Below are positions 55,901 through 56,278 of a stretch of 64,000 nucleotides of DNA, piece after piece (position 1 is the stretch's first letter; the number at the start of each line of letters is the position of its first letter). The stretch comes from Leptasterias polaris (Eukaryota > Echinodermata > Asteroidea > Forcipulatida > Asteriidae). The notes below the pieces were generated by a model that was not told where the DNA came from, did not search any database, and saw only the letters and a program-made list of their open reading frames with translations. The position numbers and the translations under genes were made by a program. The stretch lies in contig JAZGTN010000015.1 of the NCBI GenBank assembly GCA_037783415.1, forward strand, positions 4,289,001 to 4,353,000, written 5' to 3'.

Positions 55901-56278
55901 TGTGCTTACAAGTTTTCAAGCAAAACTTTGCAGGGAACTAGTCAAAAACGGTGTATGTGACTATGTTATTATTGCTGGTAAACCTTGTTAGCAAAATTGT
56001 TTTGTGCTTAGCTGCTTTTTGTGCTTTTTGCAGCTGTATGAAGTTGACTGGTTTCCTTCTTAGTTTTGCTAAACAGAAAATGTTGAAACAAACTTTTTGC
56101 TTAATCAGCTCAAATATGAATGAATTGGGCGTCAATCTCTCATTGATAATGCTGGGAATTATGGTGCACTTTTATTTTTGTTTTTGTTTAGCAATCGCAC
56201 AAGCCAGCAATGTTTACGAGTGGAATAAGAAAAGTCAAGGTCTCCCCATCGCAAACGGATGACACGGATGGTTTCTAA
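10942..56278 (+). CDS. Adhesion GPCR gene (whole locus, 26 constant exons plus two alternative last exons)
   Basis: Spliced model: 10942-10984, 12461-12627, 14965-15084, 15476-15644, 17286-17426, 17711-17886, 18706-18843, 19655-19799, 20809-20883, 27432-28003, 29815-30078, 31010-31078, 33027-33147, 34202-34354, 35050-35234, 36236-36288, 37011-37155, 40060-40157, 40745-40850, 41686-41839, 43419-43485, 43894-43957, 44925-45013, 45927-46047, 46422-46463, 48293-48367, then 48661-48759 or 56192-56278. All introns are GT-AG and phases agree throughout, giving 1216 or 1212 residues. Seen: discoidin-like domain, Thr/Ser stalk, GAIN, GPS with HM/T, and 7TM motifs (FSWMLVEGIHLY in TM3, WIFG in TM6, NSFQGFF in TM7). 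Known for the family: a plasma-membrane receptor, self-cleaved at the GPS, with the new N-terminus of the membrane fragment acting as tethered agonist for G proteins. Ligand is unknown; a discoidin domain suggests binding to carbohydrate, lipid or matrix. I cannot assign it to a named vertebrate subfamily. The first exon is the least certain part. Confidence 0.9.
11440..11795 (+). pseudogene. Non-LTR retrotransposon reverse-transcriptase C-terminal fragment
   Basis: Frame near 11510-11600 reads VWKCLDRLRS, then GRCKVPLKKWG before a stop; after a frame change at about 11605 it reads SESQTMDHLLRCPLL. This is the conserved 'RLRTGVGRC~~~~~KWG ... C~CG~~~QTMDHLL~CP' end of LINE ORF2 proteins. The frameshift and stop show it is dead. 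It lies in intron 1 of the receptor. Confidence 0.65.
11948..12355. mobile_element. 'Acgtttggtaat' MITE, copy 1
   Basis: Begins GGTGTATGTTTGGTAATTAC, has the central palindrome region CAGAAACGTTTCTCAGATTG, and ends with CCGAAAACCAAAGATATACTTTGCC. Related copies: 26140, 31718, 42885, 43985 and 59995. Confidence 0.75.
12461..12627 (+). CDS. aGPCR exon 2: cysteine-rich N-terminal module, part 1
   Basis: Acceptor TTTTTCCATCAG, donor GTAAGT. Residues 15-70 have seven cysteines spaced C-x5-C-x5-C-x6-C, then a Ser/Thr/Pro linker, then CC-x5-C. The sequence looks extracellular and disulfide-rich with an NGS glycosylation site. I do not recognise a named domain. A 733-bp Harbinger-like element begins 13 nt past the donor. 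Confidence 0.85.
12641..13373 (+). mobile_element. 733-bp PIF/Harbinger-like non-autonomous element
   Basis: Ends AGCCCGTTTCACACGAG and CTCGTGTGAAAAGGGCT, flanked by AAA on both sides (3-bp duplication). Inside, ATGGCGTCGGTGGAAGAAAT at 12945 opens a 70-residue frame starting MASVEEIFVSQ that looks like a leftover first exon of a transposase. It starts 13 nt after the exon 2 donor. Confidence 0.6.
13640..13905. mobile_element. 'Gggcccattttcatag' type MITE copy
   Basis: CACAGGTTAGTGAGAAAAGT, then GGTTTGCATTGTTACCTCA and GTAAGCATGCCTTTTCCTGT, co-linear with 18312-18598. Boundaries are blurred by adjoining TTAGCA-type sequence up to about 14105. Confidence 0.55.
14355..14500. mobile_element. 'Cctgacgtttcgaccctagcagag' foldback, full palindrome
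   Basis: TTAGTGGCCTGACGTTTCGA...TTCTCGAAGGCTAAAGG, then the exact inverse CTTTAGCCTTCGAGAAAGAC...CGACAGGCCACTAACTT. Arms of about 55 bp are nearly identical, so insertion is recent or homogenised. The side sequence GCTGTTGCAAACTGCTTACC is shared with 30600 and 39560. Confidence 0.8.
14965..15084 (+). CDS. aGPCR exon 3: N-terminal ectodomain
   Basis: A 40-codon phase 0-0 exon, residues 71-110, with acceptor TTTTGATCAG and donor GTAAAA. It reads VAGWIAVRNTTIKIDNVDYS and continues without cysteine. It contains NTT and NAT glycosylation sequons. It reads as beta-rich extracellular sequence of unknown fold. Confidence 0.85.
15476..15644 (+). CDS. aGPCR exon 4: N-terminal ectodomain
   Basis: Acceptor TCTCCTTGATAG, donor GTAGGT; phase 0 to 1, residues 111-167. 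Tryptophan-rich (GSWSTL, PKWPEW) with one cysteine. No recognised domain. A foldback repeat begins about 20 nt downstream of the donor. Confidence 0.85.
15666..15790. mobile_element. 'Ggctacggctatgactgttgct' foldback, copy 1
   Basis: CGGCTATAGCTACGGCTATG at the left and CCATAGTCGTAGCCGCTTAT at the right are inverse, with TGTTGCTAAGGGTGT...AAGGATGTCC inside. Copies are at 33993, 53055 and, diverged, 49155. It starts about 20 nt after exon 4. Confidence 0.75.
15850..16225 (-). mobile_element. tRNA-Leu-type SINE, minus strand
   Basis: The reverse complement ends with TCATGGCCGTGTGGTTTAAG and GGTTCGAATCCCGGTCATGC, a tRNA head with A and B boxes. Then TTAAGCAAGACACTTAA and a long non-tRNA body including GGGGTAAATGGGTACC. 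Confidence 0.75.
16749..16914. mobile_element. 166-bp palindromic MITE (CCAAT-rich), copy A
   Basis: TIR GATCCATTAAGCCCCGCCTC with TGACCAATCACAG is inverted at the right as GGTTGTGATTGGTCAATGAG...GGCGTGGCTTAATGGATC. Copy B at 25969 is nearly identical across the whole length. Confidence 0.85.
17286..17426 (+). CDS. aGPCR exon 5: cysteine cluster before the discoidin domain
   Basis: Acceptor CATTTTCCTTTTCAG, donor GTAGGT, phase 1-1, residues 167-214. The motif ECLCDIVYDCVNLVCEV gives four cysteines in 14 residues. An NIT sequon follows. It closes the unassigned N-terminal region. Confidence 0.85.
17711..17886 (+). CDS. aGPCR exon 6: start of discoidin/F5-8 type C domain
   Basis: Phase 1 to 0, residues 214-272, acceptor TTTTCTTCTCAG. 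The order of a F5/8C domain is visible: NYTASSYF near the start, then AGWAPELDDDDMWIK, the position where family members have a Trp and a run leading to WIQVDL. Domain identity rests on the continuous match over exons 6-8. Confidence 0.85.
18115..18275. mobile_element. TTAGCA-type MITE fragment
   Basis: CTGCTTAAGCTCAAAATGTAGCTAAGCGC and ACCAGCC, then TCATTTTTGCTGGGCAGAAAATTACTAAGTAA: the body of the 'tcataaagctgctt' family without clear ends. Confidence 0.5.
18312..18598. mobile_element. 'Gggcccattttcatag' MITE
   Basis: Starts GGGCCCATTTTCATAGGAAA and ends CAGCTCTAGGAAATTGAGCCC, an inverted pair. Contains CACAGGTTAGCAAGAAAATA and GGATTTGCATTGTTACGTCA. Confidence 0.7.
18706..18843 (+). CDS. 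aGPCR exon 7: middle of discoidin/F5-8 type C domain
   Basis: A 46-codon phase 0-0 exon, residues 273-318. It reads IHLPQDMMVSGLIIQGVG, the equivalent of the conserved 'VDLg..~V~GI~TQG' strand, then VDLFKLQYESS, matching the 'Fkv~YS~dg' strand. Acceptor GTTTGTGAGTAG, donor GTAAAC. Confidence 0.88.
19310..19390. mobile_element. 'Cctgacgtttcgaccctagcagag' family, single arm
   Basis: GATGGCCTGATGTTTTGACGAGAGCAGAGTCGTTCTC, then AAATGACAACACAACACAC. A diverged single-arm copy like 6572. Confidence 0.6.
19655..19799 (+). CDS. aGPCR exon 8: end of discoidin/F5-8 type C domain
   Basis: Acceptor TTTGTTCTCAG, donor GTATGT, phase 0 to 1, residues 319-367. It ends with VGLRVQLLGC, the diagnostic C-terminal strand of F5/8C domains ('I~LR~EL~GC'), preceded by AIKITVTQPCDP in place of the usual 'ARYIRI~P'. 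Confidence 0.9.
20330..20560 (-). mobile_element. tRNA-Leu-type SINE, decayed minus-strand copy
   Basis: CAACTCCCTGGGGAGCCAGC, CCCTTACAGGTCCCCATTTA, then GAGAAGCAAGTTATG, TTGCTCAAGGACACAGAGAC and GATGTGAACCCAC, co-linear with 15950-16170. Confidence 0.6.
20644..20672 (+). repeat. Poly-C tract
   Basis: A nearly pure C run of about 26 bases interrupted by two A residues, 140 nt before exon 9. Confidence 0.9.
20809..20883 (+). CDS. aGPCR exon 9: four-cysteine linker
   Basis: A short phase 1-1 exon, residues 367-392, with pattern WC-x5-C-x7-C-x5-C and an NCT sequon. It may be half of an EGF-like unit or a stand-alone linker. Acceptor ACATAATTCAG, donor GTAAGA. The next intron is 6.5 kb. Confidence 0.8.
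21258..21440. mobile_element. 'Tagaccttatgcatatgacgtca' MITE, copy A
   Basis: TIR TAGACCTTATGCATATGACGTCA inverted at the right as TGACGTCAATGCATAAGGTCTA. Body includes GCGCCGCGCGTACAAATCAG. The second copy, at 53729-53905, is in the opposite orientation. Confidence 0.85.
21832..22150. mobile_element. TIR element CCAAGTTCGCGCAA
   Basis: Ends CCAAGTTCGCGCAATGAC and CCTTGCGCGAACTTGG, about 300 bp, with GTCGAC/GTTGAC-rich inner arms. Resembles the pair at 31150 and 40870 in style. Confidence 0.65.
22150..22940. other. Intron 9 sequence, nothing recognised
   Basis: AT-rich, no repeat family or coding signal seen. Confidence 0.4.
22950..23030 (+). mobile_element. tRNA-Asn-like SINE fragment
   Basis: CGGCACATTAATCCGGACGTCGCAGATTCAGTCCCGCTTATAGTCAAG, then CTTTGTTCAACCC: the 3' half of the SINE with a damaged B box. 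Confidence 0.65.
23264..24990. repeat. 30-bp minisatellite, about 57 units
   Basis: Unit CCAACTATTTGTATGTTTTC plus TCCTGAATGA. From about 23280 to 24900 every unit is exactly 30 bp; variation is by substitution at a handful of positions. The last units, after 24925, lose a base. Every frame has stops (TTAATGA, GAATGACTAA), so it is non-coding. It lies in the 6.5-kb intron 9. Confidence 0.97.
25432..25790. repeat. Degenerate ACTCAATA decamer array
   Basis: Imperfect repeats of AATAACTCAA, mixed with AATAACCCAA and AACTCATT, over about 360 bp. Confidence 0.9.
25969..26133. mobile_element. Palindromic CCAAT-rich MITE, copy B
   Basis: Same TIR and body as 16749-16914, differing at only a few bases (GATC/GACC near the left end, AGTCG/AGCCG). 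Confidence 0.85.
26140..26425. mobile_element. 'Acgtttggtaat' MITE, copy 2 (inverse)
   Basis: TACCTTTGGTTTTTGGAACCGTTTGATTG, GGAAGAATAATCCCTAATTGGAATACACAGTCTGAG, then CAGAAACGCTTCTCAGATTG and TACCAAGTTAGTTTTTATTG: shares the order of 42885-43290. Confidence 0.75.
26425..26699. mobile_element. Foldback element with arms of about 120 bp
   Basis: Left arm GGTATACAGCAATCCTTCAC...GTACTGCGCTGCCTAGCGAC is repeated inversely as CGCTAGGCAGCGCAGTACCA...GGTGAAGGATTGCTGTATACC. The central spacer is about 50 bp. It sits at the end of the preceding MITE, whose own terminus also contains GTATAC. Confidence 0.8.
27010..27165 (-). mobile_element. Second tRNA-derived SINE type, minus strand
   Basis: TGTGTTAAGCACTGTATACTCAGTACTTTCCTGAGTTCTGTG, then GATGGGATTCGAACCAACGATTGTTGCATTGCTAGAGCA; the inverse carries a B box. 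Full copies form the hairpin at 36345-36790. Confidence 0.7.
27432..28003 (+). CDS. aGPCR exon 10: mucin-like Thr/Ser/Ala stalk
   Basis: A single 572-nt exon, residues 392-582, open throughout and dominated by Thr, Ser, Ala and Gln, with repeated TTA and QTT motifs: a typical O-glycosylated spacer. The acceptor CAG/AG GTA keeps phase with exon 9; the donor is GTGGGT after DEK. The stalk would hold the ligand-binding head away from the GAIN domain. Low complexity makes its length prone to vary. Confidence 0.85.
28130..28590. repeat. 36/37-bp minisatellite next to the stalk exon
   Basis: About 12 units of CCGCCAATTTGGCTACACCC + ATAGCAACAGCCGCAG. Most units are 36 bp, some 37 because of an extra C, so no frame is kept through the array. 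It begins 127 nt after exon 10. The unit resembles one arm of the 'ggctacggctatgactgttgct' foldback. Confidence 0.92.
28800..28910 (-). mobile_element. Second SINE type, decayed minus-strand copy
   Basis: AAAAGCACTGTGCTTTCCCAAG, then GGATGGGGTTTGAACCCATAACCCTCGCATTTTGGAGCA, matching the head region of 27010-27165. Confidence 0.55.
29318..29625. mobile_element. 'Tcataaagctgctt' MITE interrupted by the 'cctgacgtttcgaccc' family
   Basis: Ends GGGCCCAATTTCAACTATTAAGC and GCTTTATGAAATTGGGCCC. Inside, 29360-29480 carries TAGCCTGACATTTGAGAATG...TCGAAACATCAGGCCACTA and GTAAGCAGTTTGCAACAGCT of the other family. Confidence 0.65.
29640..29776 (+). mobile_element. tRNA-Asn-like SINE, copy upstream of exon 11
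   Basis: GGGAGACCGCCAACATCAGGCTAG, A box AAGCTCAGTTGG, CACGTTAATCC, B box GGTTCAAATCC, tail TTTTTTCTTTGTTCAACCC. Ends about 40 nt before exon 11. Confidence 0.8.
29815..30078 (+). CDS. aGPCR exon 11: GAIN subdomain A
   Basis: An 88-codon phase 0-0 exon, residues 583-670, with acceptor TTGATGACAG and donor GTAAGT. Helical, leucine-rich sequence with heptad-like spacing (IKSGLDVIRNITTVANST) as expected for the helical GAIN subdomain A. A tRNA-derived SINE ends about 40 nt upstream of the acceptor. Confidence 0.88.
30455..30640. mobile_element. 'Cctgacgtttcgaccctagcagag' foldback, full palindrome
   Basis: TAGTAGCCTGACATTTCGACCCTAGCAGAGTCTTTCTC is followed by its inverse ending TCAAGCCACTAACTATTGC, then ACAGGTCCTTGTGGTTGGTAAGCAGTTTGCAACAGC. 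Confidence 0.78.
30645..30870. mobile_element. 'Aggtttgcggtaacacca' foldback family
   Basis: Left TAGTAAGGTTTGCGGTAACA, right ATGTTACCGCAAACCTTACTA; internal GTGGTTCTGATAAGAGCC against GGTTCTTTTCAGAACCACC. Other copies at 44057 and 46850. Confidence 0.75.
31010..31078 (+). CDS. aGPCR exon 12: GAIN subdomain A
   Basis: A 23-codon exon, DFFDVGSLVLDRDRKETWHN and following, residues 671-693. Acceptor TTTTCATTGCAG, donor GTAACC. It resembles the 'N~l~~~~~~~W~~l' helix of GAIN domains. Confidence 0.85.
31090..31500. mobile_element. GTCGAC-rich TIR element, copy A
   Basis: Left GTGCGCACCATTGTTAACTAAAGGTCGAC, right GGTCGACTAAATATGTGCGCACTCGAAC. Contains AAGCACAGAAGGGAACCAGT, also found inverted at 41090-41120. 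Starts close to the exon 12 donor. Confidence 0.7.
31718..32085. mobile_element. 'Acgtttggtaat' MITE, copy 3
   Basis: GGGAAGGTATACGTTTGGTAATCGC, ACTTACTTGGTTAAAAGTAC, CAGAAACGTTTCTTAAATTG, ending with GGGTTCCAAAAAACAGG and TTTCTCCTTT. Boundaries from comparison with 59995-60357. Confidence 0.8.
32750..32920. mobile_element. 'Tcataaagctgctt' MITE
   Basis: AGCCCAATTTCATAGAGCTGCTTAAGCAC, GGTTACCAGCCAAACTGCC, then GGTGTCCTGCTCAGTTATGCTAAGCAG. The right terminus is lost. Confidence 0.7.
33027..33147 (+). CDS. aGPCR exon 13: GAIN subdomain A
   Basis: Residues 694-734, phase 0 to 1, acceptor TTGACTGTATAG, donor GTAAGT. Reads LVSSIEDVAIEVGKSL, the family's 'll~~lE~~a~~la~~l' helix. Confidence 0.88.
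33993..34160. mobile_element. 'Ggctacggctatgactgttgct' foldback, copy 2
   Basis: GGCCGAATCCAAATTGAGGGCTACAGCTACGGCTACAG on the left; CCGTAGCCACAAATTCGGACACTGGGC on the right. Ends about 40 nt before exon 14. Confidence 0.75.
34202..34354 (+). CDS. aGPCR exon 14: GAIN domain
   Basis: Residues 734-785, phase 1-1, acceptor TCTGTTATCCTCAG, donor GTAATC. Mixed charged sequence with beta strands (NGVIAVRSA, TKVTINENQF) at the junction of GAIN subdomains A and B. Confidence 0.85.
34378..35005. repeat. Degenerate 'agtatccagaaattccctcata' minisatellite
   Basis: About 20 imperfect units of 25-35 bp built on AAGTATCCAGAAATTCCCT. A block of about 70 bp is duplicated (ACTTCCTTACAAGTACATGT at 34848 and ACTTCCATACAAGTACATGT at 34918). 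Fills intron 14. Confidence 0.9.
35050..35234 (+). CDS. aGPCR exon 15: GAIN subdomain B
   Basis: Residues 785-846, phase 1 to 0. Contains SLVVVVLKFKSIQELL, then LASSVLSIQVV and SVPLTFKLGHS, matching the conserved GAIN strands 'vv~~~y~~l~~ll', 'l~S~vis~~v' and 'pV~itf~h'. Acceptor TATTCTTTACAG, donor GTGAGC. A Harbinger-like MITE inserts 14 nt downstream. Confidence 0.9.
35249..35539. mobile_element. 291-bp PIF/Harbinger-like MITE, TSD TTA
   Basis: AGCTCTTTCCACACT and AGTGTGAAAAGAGCT are inverted ends, with TTA at 35246-35248 and 35540-35542. The body holds paired GG(A/G)(G/T)TTCC-like arms. It inserts 14 nt after exon 15. Confidence 0.78.
35965..36175. mobile_element. 'Cccatttttctcagaatg' repeat, copy 1
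   Basis: CAGACCCATTTTTCTCAGAATG, ACAAATTTTGCACTGGAAGGGTATCGAATGCAA, GTGAGGTTAGAGGCTTGGAATTTT, ATGAGGACTCTATCTATTCG. Copies at 47755 and 55140. Confidence 0.7.
36236..36288 (+). CDS. aGPCR exon 16: first half of the GPS motif
   Basis: Residues 847-864, phase 0 to 2. CNFWEP carries the first GPS cysteine (C855) and the conserved Trp. Acceptor TTCTCTAAACAG, donor GTAAGT. A long foldback made of two inverted SINEs starts about 50 nt downstream. Confidence 0.92.
36316..36800. repeat. Long palindrome from two inverted tRNA-derived SINEs
   Basis: Left arm (minus-strand SINE) at about 36345-36505; right arm (plus-strand SINE) 36585-36770 with A box TAGCTCGGTGGTCTAGTGG and B box GGTTCGAATCCC. The spacer is itself inverted: GTTAGAGGCAGTTTAAATCC against GGATTTGAACTGCCTCTAGC. 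The central loop is only about 25 nt. Confidence 0.85.
37011..37155 (+). CDS. aGPCR exon 17: second half of the GPS, cleavage site and tethered agonist
   Basis: Residues 864-912. GNWSDAGC, then VCNCNHMTNFGVLM: all four GPS cysteines (855, 880, 894, 896) and the catalytic His898 are present. Autoproteolysis is predicted between M899 and T900, exposing TNFGVLMWL as the tethered agonist, close to the consensus T-x-F-A-V-L-M. Acceptor TTTTGTCTTAAG, donor GTGATG. A SINE begins within a few tens of bases of the donor. Confidence 0.95.
37160..37322 (+). mobile_element. tRNA-Asn-like SINE abutting exon 17
   Basis: AGAACAAAGATATTGACAAAATAGGGAGACC leader, GATAGCTCAGTAGGTAGAGC, CACGTTAATCC, GGTTCAAATCCCGCTCTAGTCA, TTTTTCTTTGTTCAGCCCC. 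The leader starts within about 25 nt of the donor. Confidence 0.82.
38130..38152 (+). repeat. Poly-G tract
   Basis: A run of about 15 G, then AGGGAGGGG, in intron 17; could form a G-quadruplex. Confidence 0.85.
38280..39520. mobile_element. 1241-bp DNA element with about 170-bp near-perfect TIRs
   Basis: Left arm 38280-38449 begins TGTCGGACCCTGTCGCATTG; the right arm 39351-39520 is its inverse with about one mismatch. TCAG flanks both ends (4-bp duplication). A third partial copy of the right arm and its inner flank lies at 38895-39012, repeated directly at 39294-39409. A 39-bp tandem repeat sits between. No transposase frame. Confidence 0.8.
38724..38865. repeat. 39-bp tandem repeat, about 3.5 units
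   Basis: GGGATGGAAAGCGTCAGAGG + TTGTTATCATCAATACAAT. Being a multiple of three it gives open frames on both strands, which I regard as artefacts. Confidence 0.92.
39540..39670. mobile_element. 'Cctgacgtttcgaccctagcagag' family, partial
   Basis: GAGAAAATAGTATTAGCTGTTGCACACTGC, CCAAAAGGACCTGTCGTGTAAATGC, TTAATGGCCTGACGCTTCGACCCTAG, then a short inverse CTTGAAGCGTCAGGCC. It abuts the long-TIR element. Confidence 0.65.
40011..40033 (+). repeat. (GATTT)n microsatellite
   Basis: Four to five GATTT units, 27 nt before exon 18. Confidence 0.9.
40060..40157 (+). CDS. aGPCR exon 18: TM1
   Basis: Residues 913-945, phase 0 to 2. Hydrophobic segment VGCYVSIAALTVALGLLLYL. Acceptor TTGACCCTTTAG, donor GTGAGT. 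It follows a 2.9-kb intron holding a long-TIR element. Confidence 0.92.
40745..40850 (+). CDS. aGPCR exon 19: TM2
   Basis: Residues 945-980, phase 2 to 0. ERIIIHIHLMSVTLIALTTF matches the TM2 pattern with Arg/Lys before and a small-residue end. Acceptor TATCCTGTACAG, donor GTAAGT. Confidence 0.92.
40870..41265. mobile_element. GTCGAC-rich TIR element, copy B (inverted relative to copy A)
   Basis: Left TAGTTCGAGTGCGCAAATTTAG, right CGACCTTTAGTTAACTATGGTGCGCACTTGAAC. Body matches the reverse complement of 31150-31490. It is close to the exon 19 donor. Confidence 0.72.
41686..41839 (+). CDS. aGPCR exon 20: TM3 and second intracellular loop
   Basis: Residues 981-1032, phase 0 to 1. C983 is the conserved TM3 cysteine paired with ECL2. 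FSWMLVEGIHLYRQV is the class B2 TM3 signature. The segment YFAIGWG begins TM4. Confidence 0.96.
41915..42240 (+). mobile_element. tRNA-Leu(CAA)-derived SINE, copy 1
   Basis: TCATGGCCAAGTGGTTAACAGCACCGAACTCAAGTTCTGG, then GTGTGCGGGTTCGAGTCCTGG: head with A and B boxes and a CTCAAG anticodon loop as in tRNA-Leu(CAA). Body CTTAAGCAAGACCTTCAACC, CGGATGGGACGTAAAGCCGT. A 28-bp direct repeat (CACCCCGATGTGTCTGGCAG) occurs near 42155-42210. Confidence 0.8.
42415..42840 (+). mobile_element. tRNA-Leu(CAA)-derived SINE, internally duplicated copy
   Basis: GTCATGGCCGAGTGGTCAAG opens it. The block from CTCTTGTGTTTCTGATCAGCAGAG through GGTCACGTGTA is present twice (42457-42592 and 42600-42738). Ends with the TTTTGCCCTGGAG body. 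Confidence 0.8.
42885..43295. mobile_element. 'Acgtttggtaat' MITE, copy 4
   Basis: TAAAGGCAATATATAACTTTGG, ACACAATCTGAGAAACG...CAGAAACGCTTCTCAGATT, ATCGCAGTACTTCGAAGTGA, ending CATTACCAAACGTATACAGAACCTTTAA. Confidence 0.82.
43419..43485 (+). CDS. aGPCR exon 21: TM4
   Basis: Residues 1032-1054, phase 1 to 2. GIPVVVVTIGTAIFISDYG, the usual GxP start and TM4 core. Acceptor TTTACCATGTAG, donor GTGAGT. Confidence 0.93.
43894..43957 (+). CDS. aGPCR exon 22: ECL2 and start of TM5
   Basis: Residues 1054-1075, phase 2 to 0. CWLPGDSIWVFMGPIIPTIA has the ECL2 cysteine C1056, CWL and the W-x-F-x-GP motif of adhesion receptors. Donor GTGAGT. Confidence 0.95.
43985..44635. mobile_element. 'Acgtttggtaat' MITE split by a nested foldback
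   Basis: Left part 43985-44055 (GTATACCTCTGGATTTTGAA, AATGTAGATATACACAATAAAAACTA); right part 44320-44635 ends ATTACCAAATGTATACCTTCCCTTTAA. The insert is described separately. Confidence 0.78.
44057..44280. mobile_element. 'Aggtttgcggtaacacca' foldback nested in a MITE
   Basis: ATGAGAGGTTTGCGGTAACACC and the inverse GGTGTTACCGCAAACCTCTCAT; arms of about 85 bp including AATCTCTTTTGAGTAACTGTTGG and AAAGAACCGGTAGTTTA. Confidence 0.82.
44925..45013 (+). CDS. aGPCR exon 23: TM5 and third intracellular loop
   Basis: Residues 1076-1105, phase 0 to 2. VNLVVLIMVSRIVMSASKLQ; the N at the start of TM5 continues the GP...N pattern. Acceptor TTTCTTCTGAAG, donor GTAAGC. Confidence 0.92.
45575..45875 (-). 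mobile_element. tRNA-Leu(CAA)-derived SINE, minus strand
   Basis: The reverse complement starts with CCGTGGCCGAACGGATATAAGACCACCGGACTCAAGC, B box GGTTCGAGTACCGG, and ACTTAACC...GGATGGGACGTAAAGC. Lies 50 nt before exon 24. Confidence 0.78.
45927..46047 (+). CDS. aGPCR exon 24: TM6 and start of TM7
   Basis: Residues 1105-1145, phase 2 to 0. SLLLLPIMGVTWIFGYFQSA is TM6 with the LLLLP-x-x-G-x-TW-x-FG signature. FVTLNSFQ starts TM7. Acceptor TTTTTATTCCTAG, donor GTATGT. Confidence 0.96.
46422..46463 (+). CDS. aGPCR exon 25: end of TM7 (42-nt micro-exon)
   Basis: GFFMALFHCFMSTE, residues 1146-1159, phase 0-0. It completes the NSFQGFF-x-x-LFHC signature of TM7 across the splice. Acceptor TTCTATTTTTGTAG, donor GTATGT. 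Confidence 0.95.
46850..47060. mobile_element. 'Aggtttgcggtaacacca' family, diverged
   Basis: CAGTTCTTTTCAGAACTGAG, then CATGGTGTTACCGCAAACC and CACCATGCAATGCCTCAAATCC. The left terminus was not found. Confidence 0.55.
47251..47560. mobile_element. 310-bp PIF/Harbinger-like MITE, TSD TTA
   Basis: CACCCGGTTCAGACAGGCGCT...AGCGCCTGTCTGAACCGGGTG, flanked by TTA at 47248-47250 and 47561-47563. TIR continues with AGAGTCGCG. Internal arms carry GTTCGGCGCGAC-like repeats. Confidence 0.88.
47755..48095. mobile_element. 'Cccatttttctcagaatg' repeat, copy 2
   Basis: Inverted ends AAATTCATTTTGGAGTGATGTACTC and GAGTACATTACAAAAATTGACATTT, with GGACTCCATATATTGG against AATAGATAGAGTCCTC. Confidence 0.72.
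48293..48367 (+). CDS. aGPCR exon 26: helix 8 and proximal tail
   Basis: Residues 1160-1184, phase 0-0. VNNALKQKIRRVKDSS is basic and amphipathic, as expected for helix 8 after the conserved N-x-E-V. Acceptor TGTCTTTTACAG, donor GTAAGA. The donor can join either of two last exons in phase 0. Confidence 0.9.
48661..48759 (+). CDS. aGPCR proximal alternative last exon (tail A)
   Basis: Acceptor CATTCCTAATCCCAG, then 32 codons and TAG in phase 0. The tail ends SPLDIGDDLLYDMK, acidic and hydrophobic, with YTVI fitting a Yxx-hydrophobic sorting signal. AATAAA lies at 48790-48795, so the 3' UTR would be very short. The acceptor tract is only moderate. Confidence 0.6.
   Translation, partial: LHPKCLMYADKAPLYTVISPLDIGDDLLYDMK
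48790..48795 (+). terminator. Candidate polyadenylation signal for tail A
   Basis: AATAAA, 31 nt after the tail A stop codon. Position alone supports it; a cleavage site cannot be seen. Confidence 0.35.
49155..49270. mobile_element. 'Ggctacggctatgactgttgct' foldback, diverged
   Basis: GTCTGAAATGGTTGTTAATGGCTACGGCTATGGCTC on the left and AATTCAGACACGGC on the right. Confidence 0.45.
50937..51735. repeat. GAGTAY hexanucleotide array
   Basis: About 800 bp of GAGTAC/GAGTAT/AAGTAC/GGTACA variants in strict 6-bp phase, so two long frames (Ser/Thr/Met and Tyr/Ser/Leu) are open by chance. A 180-bp segment (51302-51481) is repeated almost exactly at 51482-51661. A foldback using GAGTACTCG, CAAGTACTTGG and CCAAGTACT precedes it at about 50815-50935. 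Confidence 0.97.
51741..52752. mobile_element. 1-kb element with GAGTCC-rich subterminal repeats, inserted in the hexamer array
   Basis: TGTTGTAGTTGAGTCA on the left is matched by TGACTCGAGT...ATACAACA on the right in inverse. CGAGTCC repeats fill 51765-51945 and inverse GACTCGAG repeats fill 52575-52750. About 600 bp of unique sequence lies between. GAGTAC-type repeats resume at 52757. Confidence 0.6.
53055..53165. mobile_element. 'Ggctacggctatgactgttgct' foldback, copy 3
   Basis: CGCCGTAACTACGGCTTTGGCTGTTATTGTTGCTAAGGATGTCC and AGCCGTAGCCATATTGCCATTTCGGAC, with GATGACGCGGTGATC as in the 15666 copy. Confidence 0.75.
53215..53515. repeat. CCAATTGGAA-rich foldback
   Basis: TTTCCAATTGGAACTGACTGGAG at the left and ATTCTTTCCAATTGGAATG at the right. 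Many CAATTGGA and ACTCA words lie between. Confidence 0.6.
53729..53905. mobile_element. 'Tagaccttatgcatatgacgtca' MITE, copy B
   Basis: Reverse complement of 21258-21440 with few differences; TAGACCTTATTCATTGACGTCA and TGACGTCATATGCATAAGGTCTA ends. Confidence 0.85.
54197..54676 (+). mobile_element. 480-bp PIF/Harbinger-like non-autonomous element
   Basis: AGGGAGGTTTCGCA and TGCGAAACCTCCCT ends continue into CGAACGGATACG / CGTATCCGTTCG. AAT on both sides is a possible 3-bp duplication (TAATA if the end is GGGAGG). Inside, a frame from about 54342 reads MASSIDELMFIALEENDEE, a likely leftover transposase first exon. Confidence 0.72.
54815..54970. mobile_element. 'Cctgacgtttcgaccctagcagag' family, partial
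   Basis: GGTTGCAAACTGCTTACCAACC, TAATGGCCTGACGTTTCGACCC, then GAGAAAGACTCTGCTAGGGTCAAAGCG in inverse. Confidence 0.7.
55140..55530. mobile_element. 'Cccatttttctcagaatg' related repeat, diverged copy
   Basis: AATAGATAGAGTCCTGATGAAAGTGGGGAAA against CCCCCCACTTTCATAAGGACTAG, and TATGCACTGGAAGGGTTTAAAATACAATGGCA, parallel to 35965 and 47755. Confidence 0.65.
55866..56130. mobile_element. 'Tcataaagctgctt' MITE before tail B exon
   Basis: GGGCCCACTTTAATGGAGCTGCTTAAGCAG at the left; GCTTAATCAGCTCAAATATGAATGAATTGGGC at the right. It ends about 60 nt before exon 27b. Confidence 0.68.
56192..56278 (+). CDS. aGPCR distal alternative last exon (tail B)
   Basis: A strong acceptor (TTTTATTTTTGTTTTTGTTTAG) opens 28 codons ending in TAA. 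The tail is basic then acidic: RKVKVSPSQTDDTDGF, with an SPS phosphosite-like motif. In phase 0 with exon 26. It follows a 7.8-kb intron and sits just past a palindromic MITE. Confidence 0.6.
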   Translation, partial: QSHKPAMFTSGIRKVKVSPSQTDDTDGF

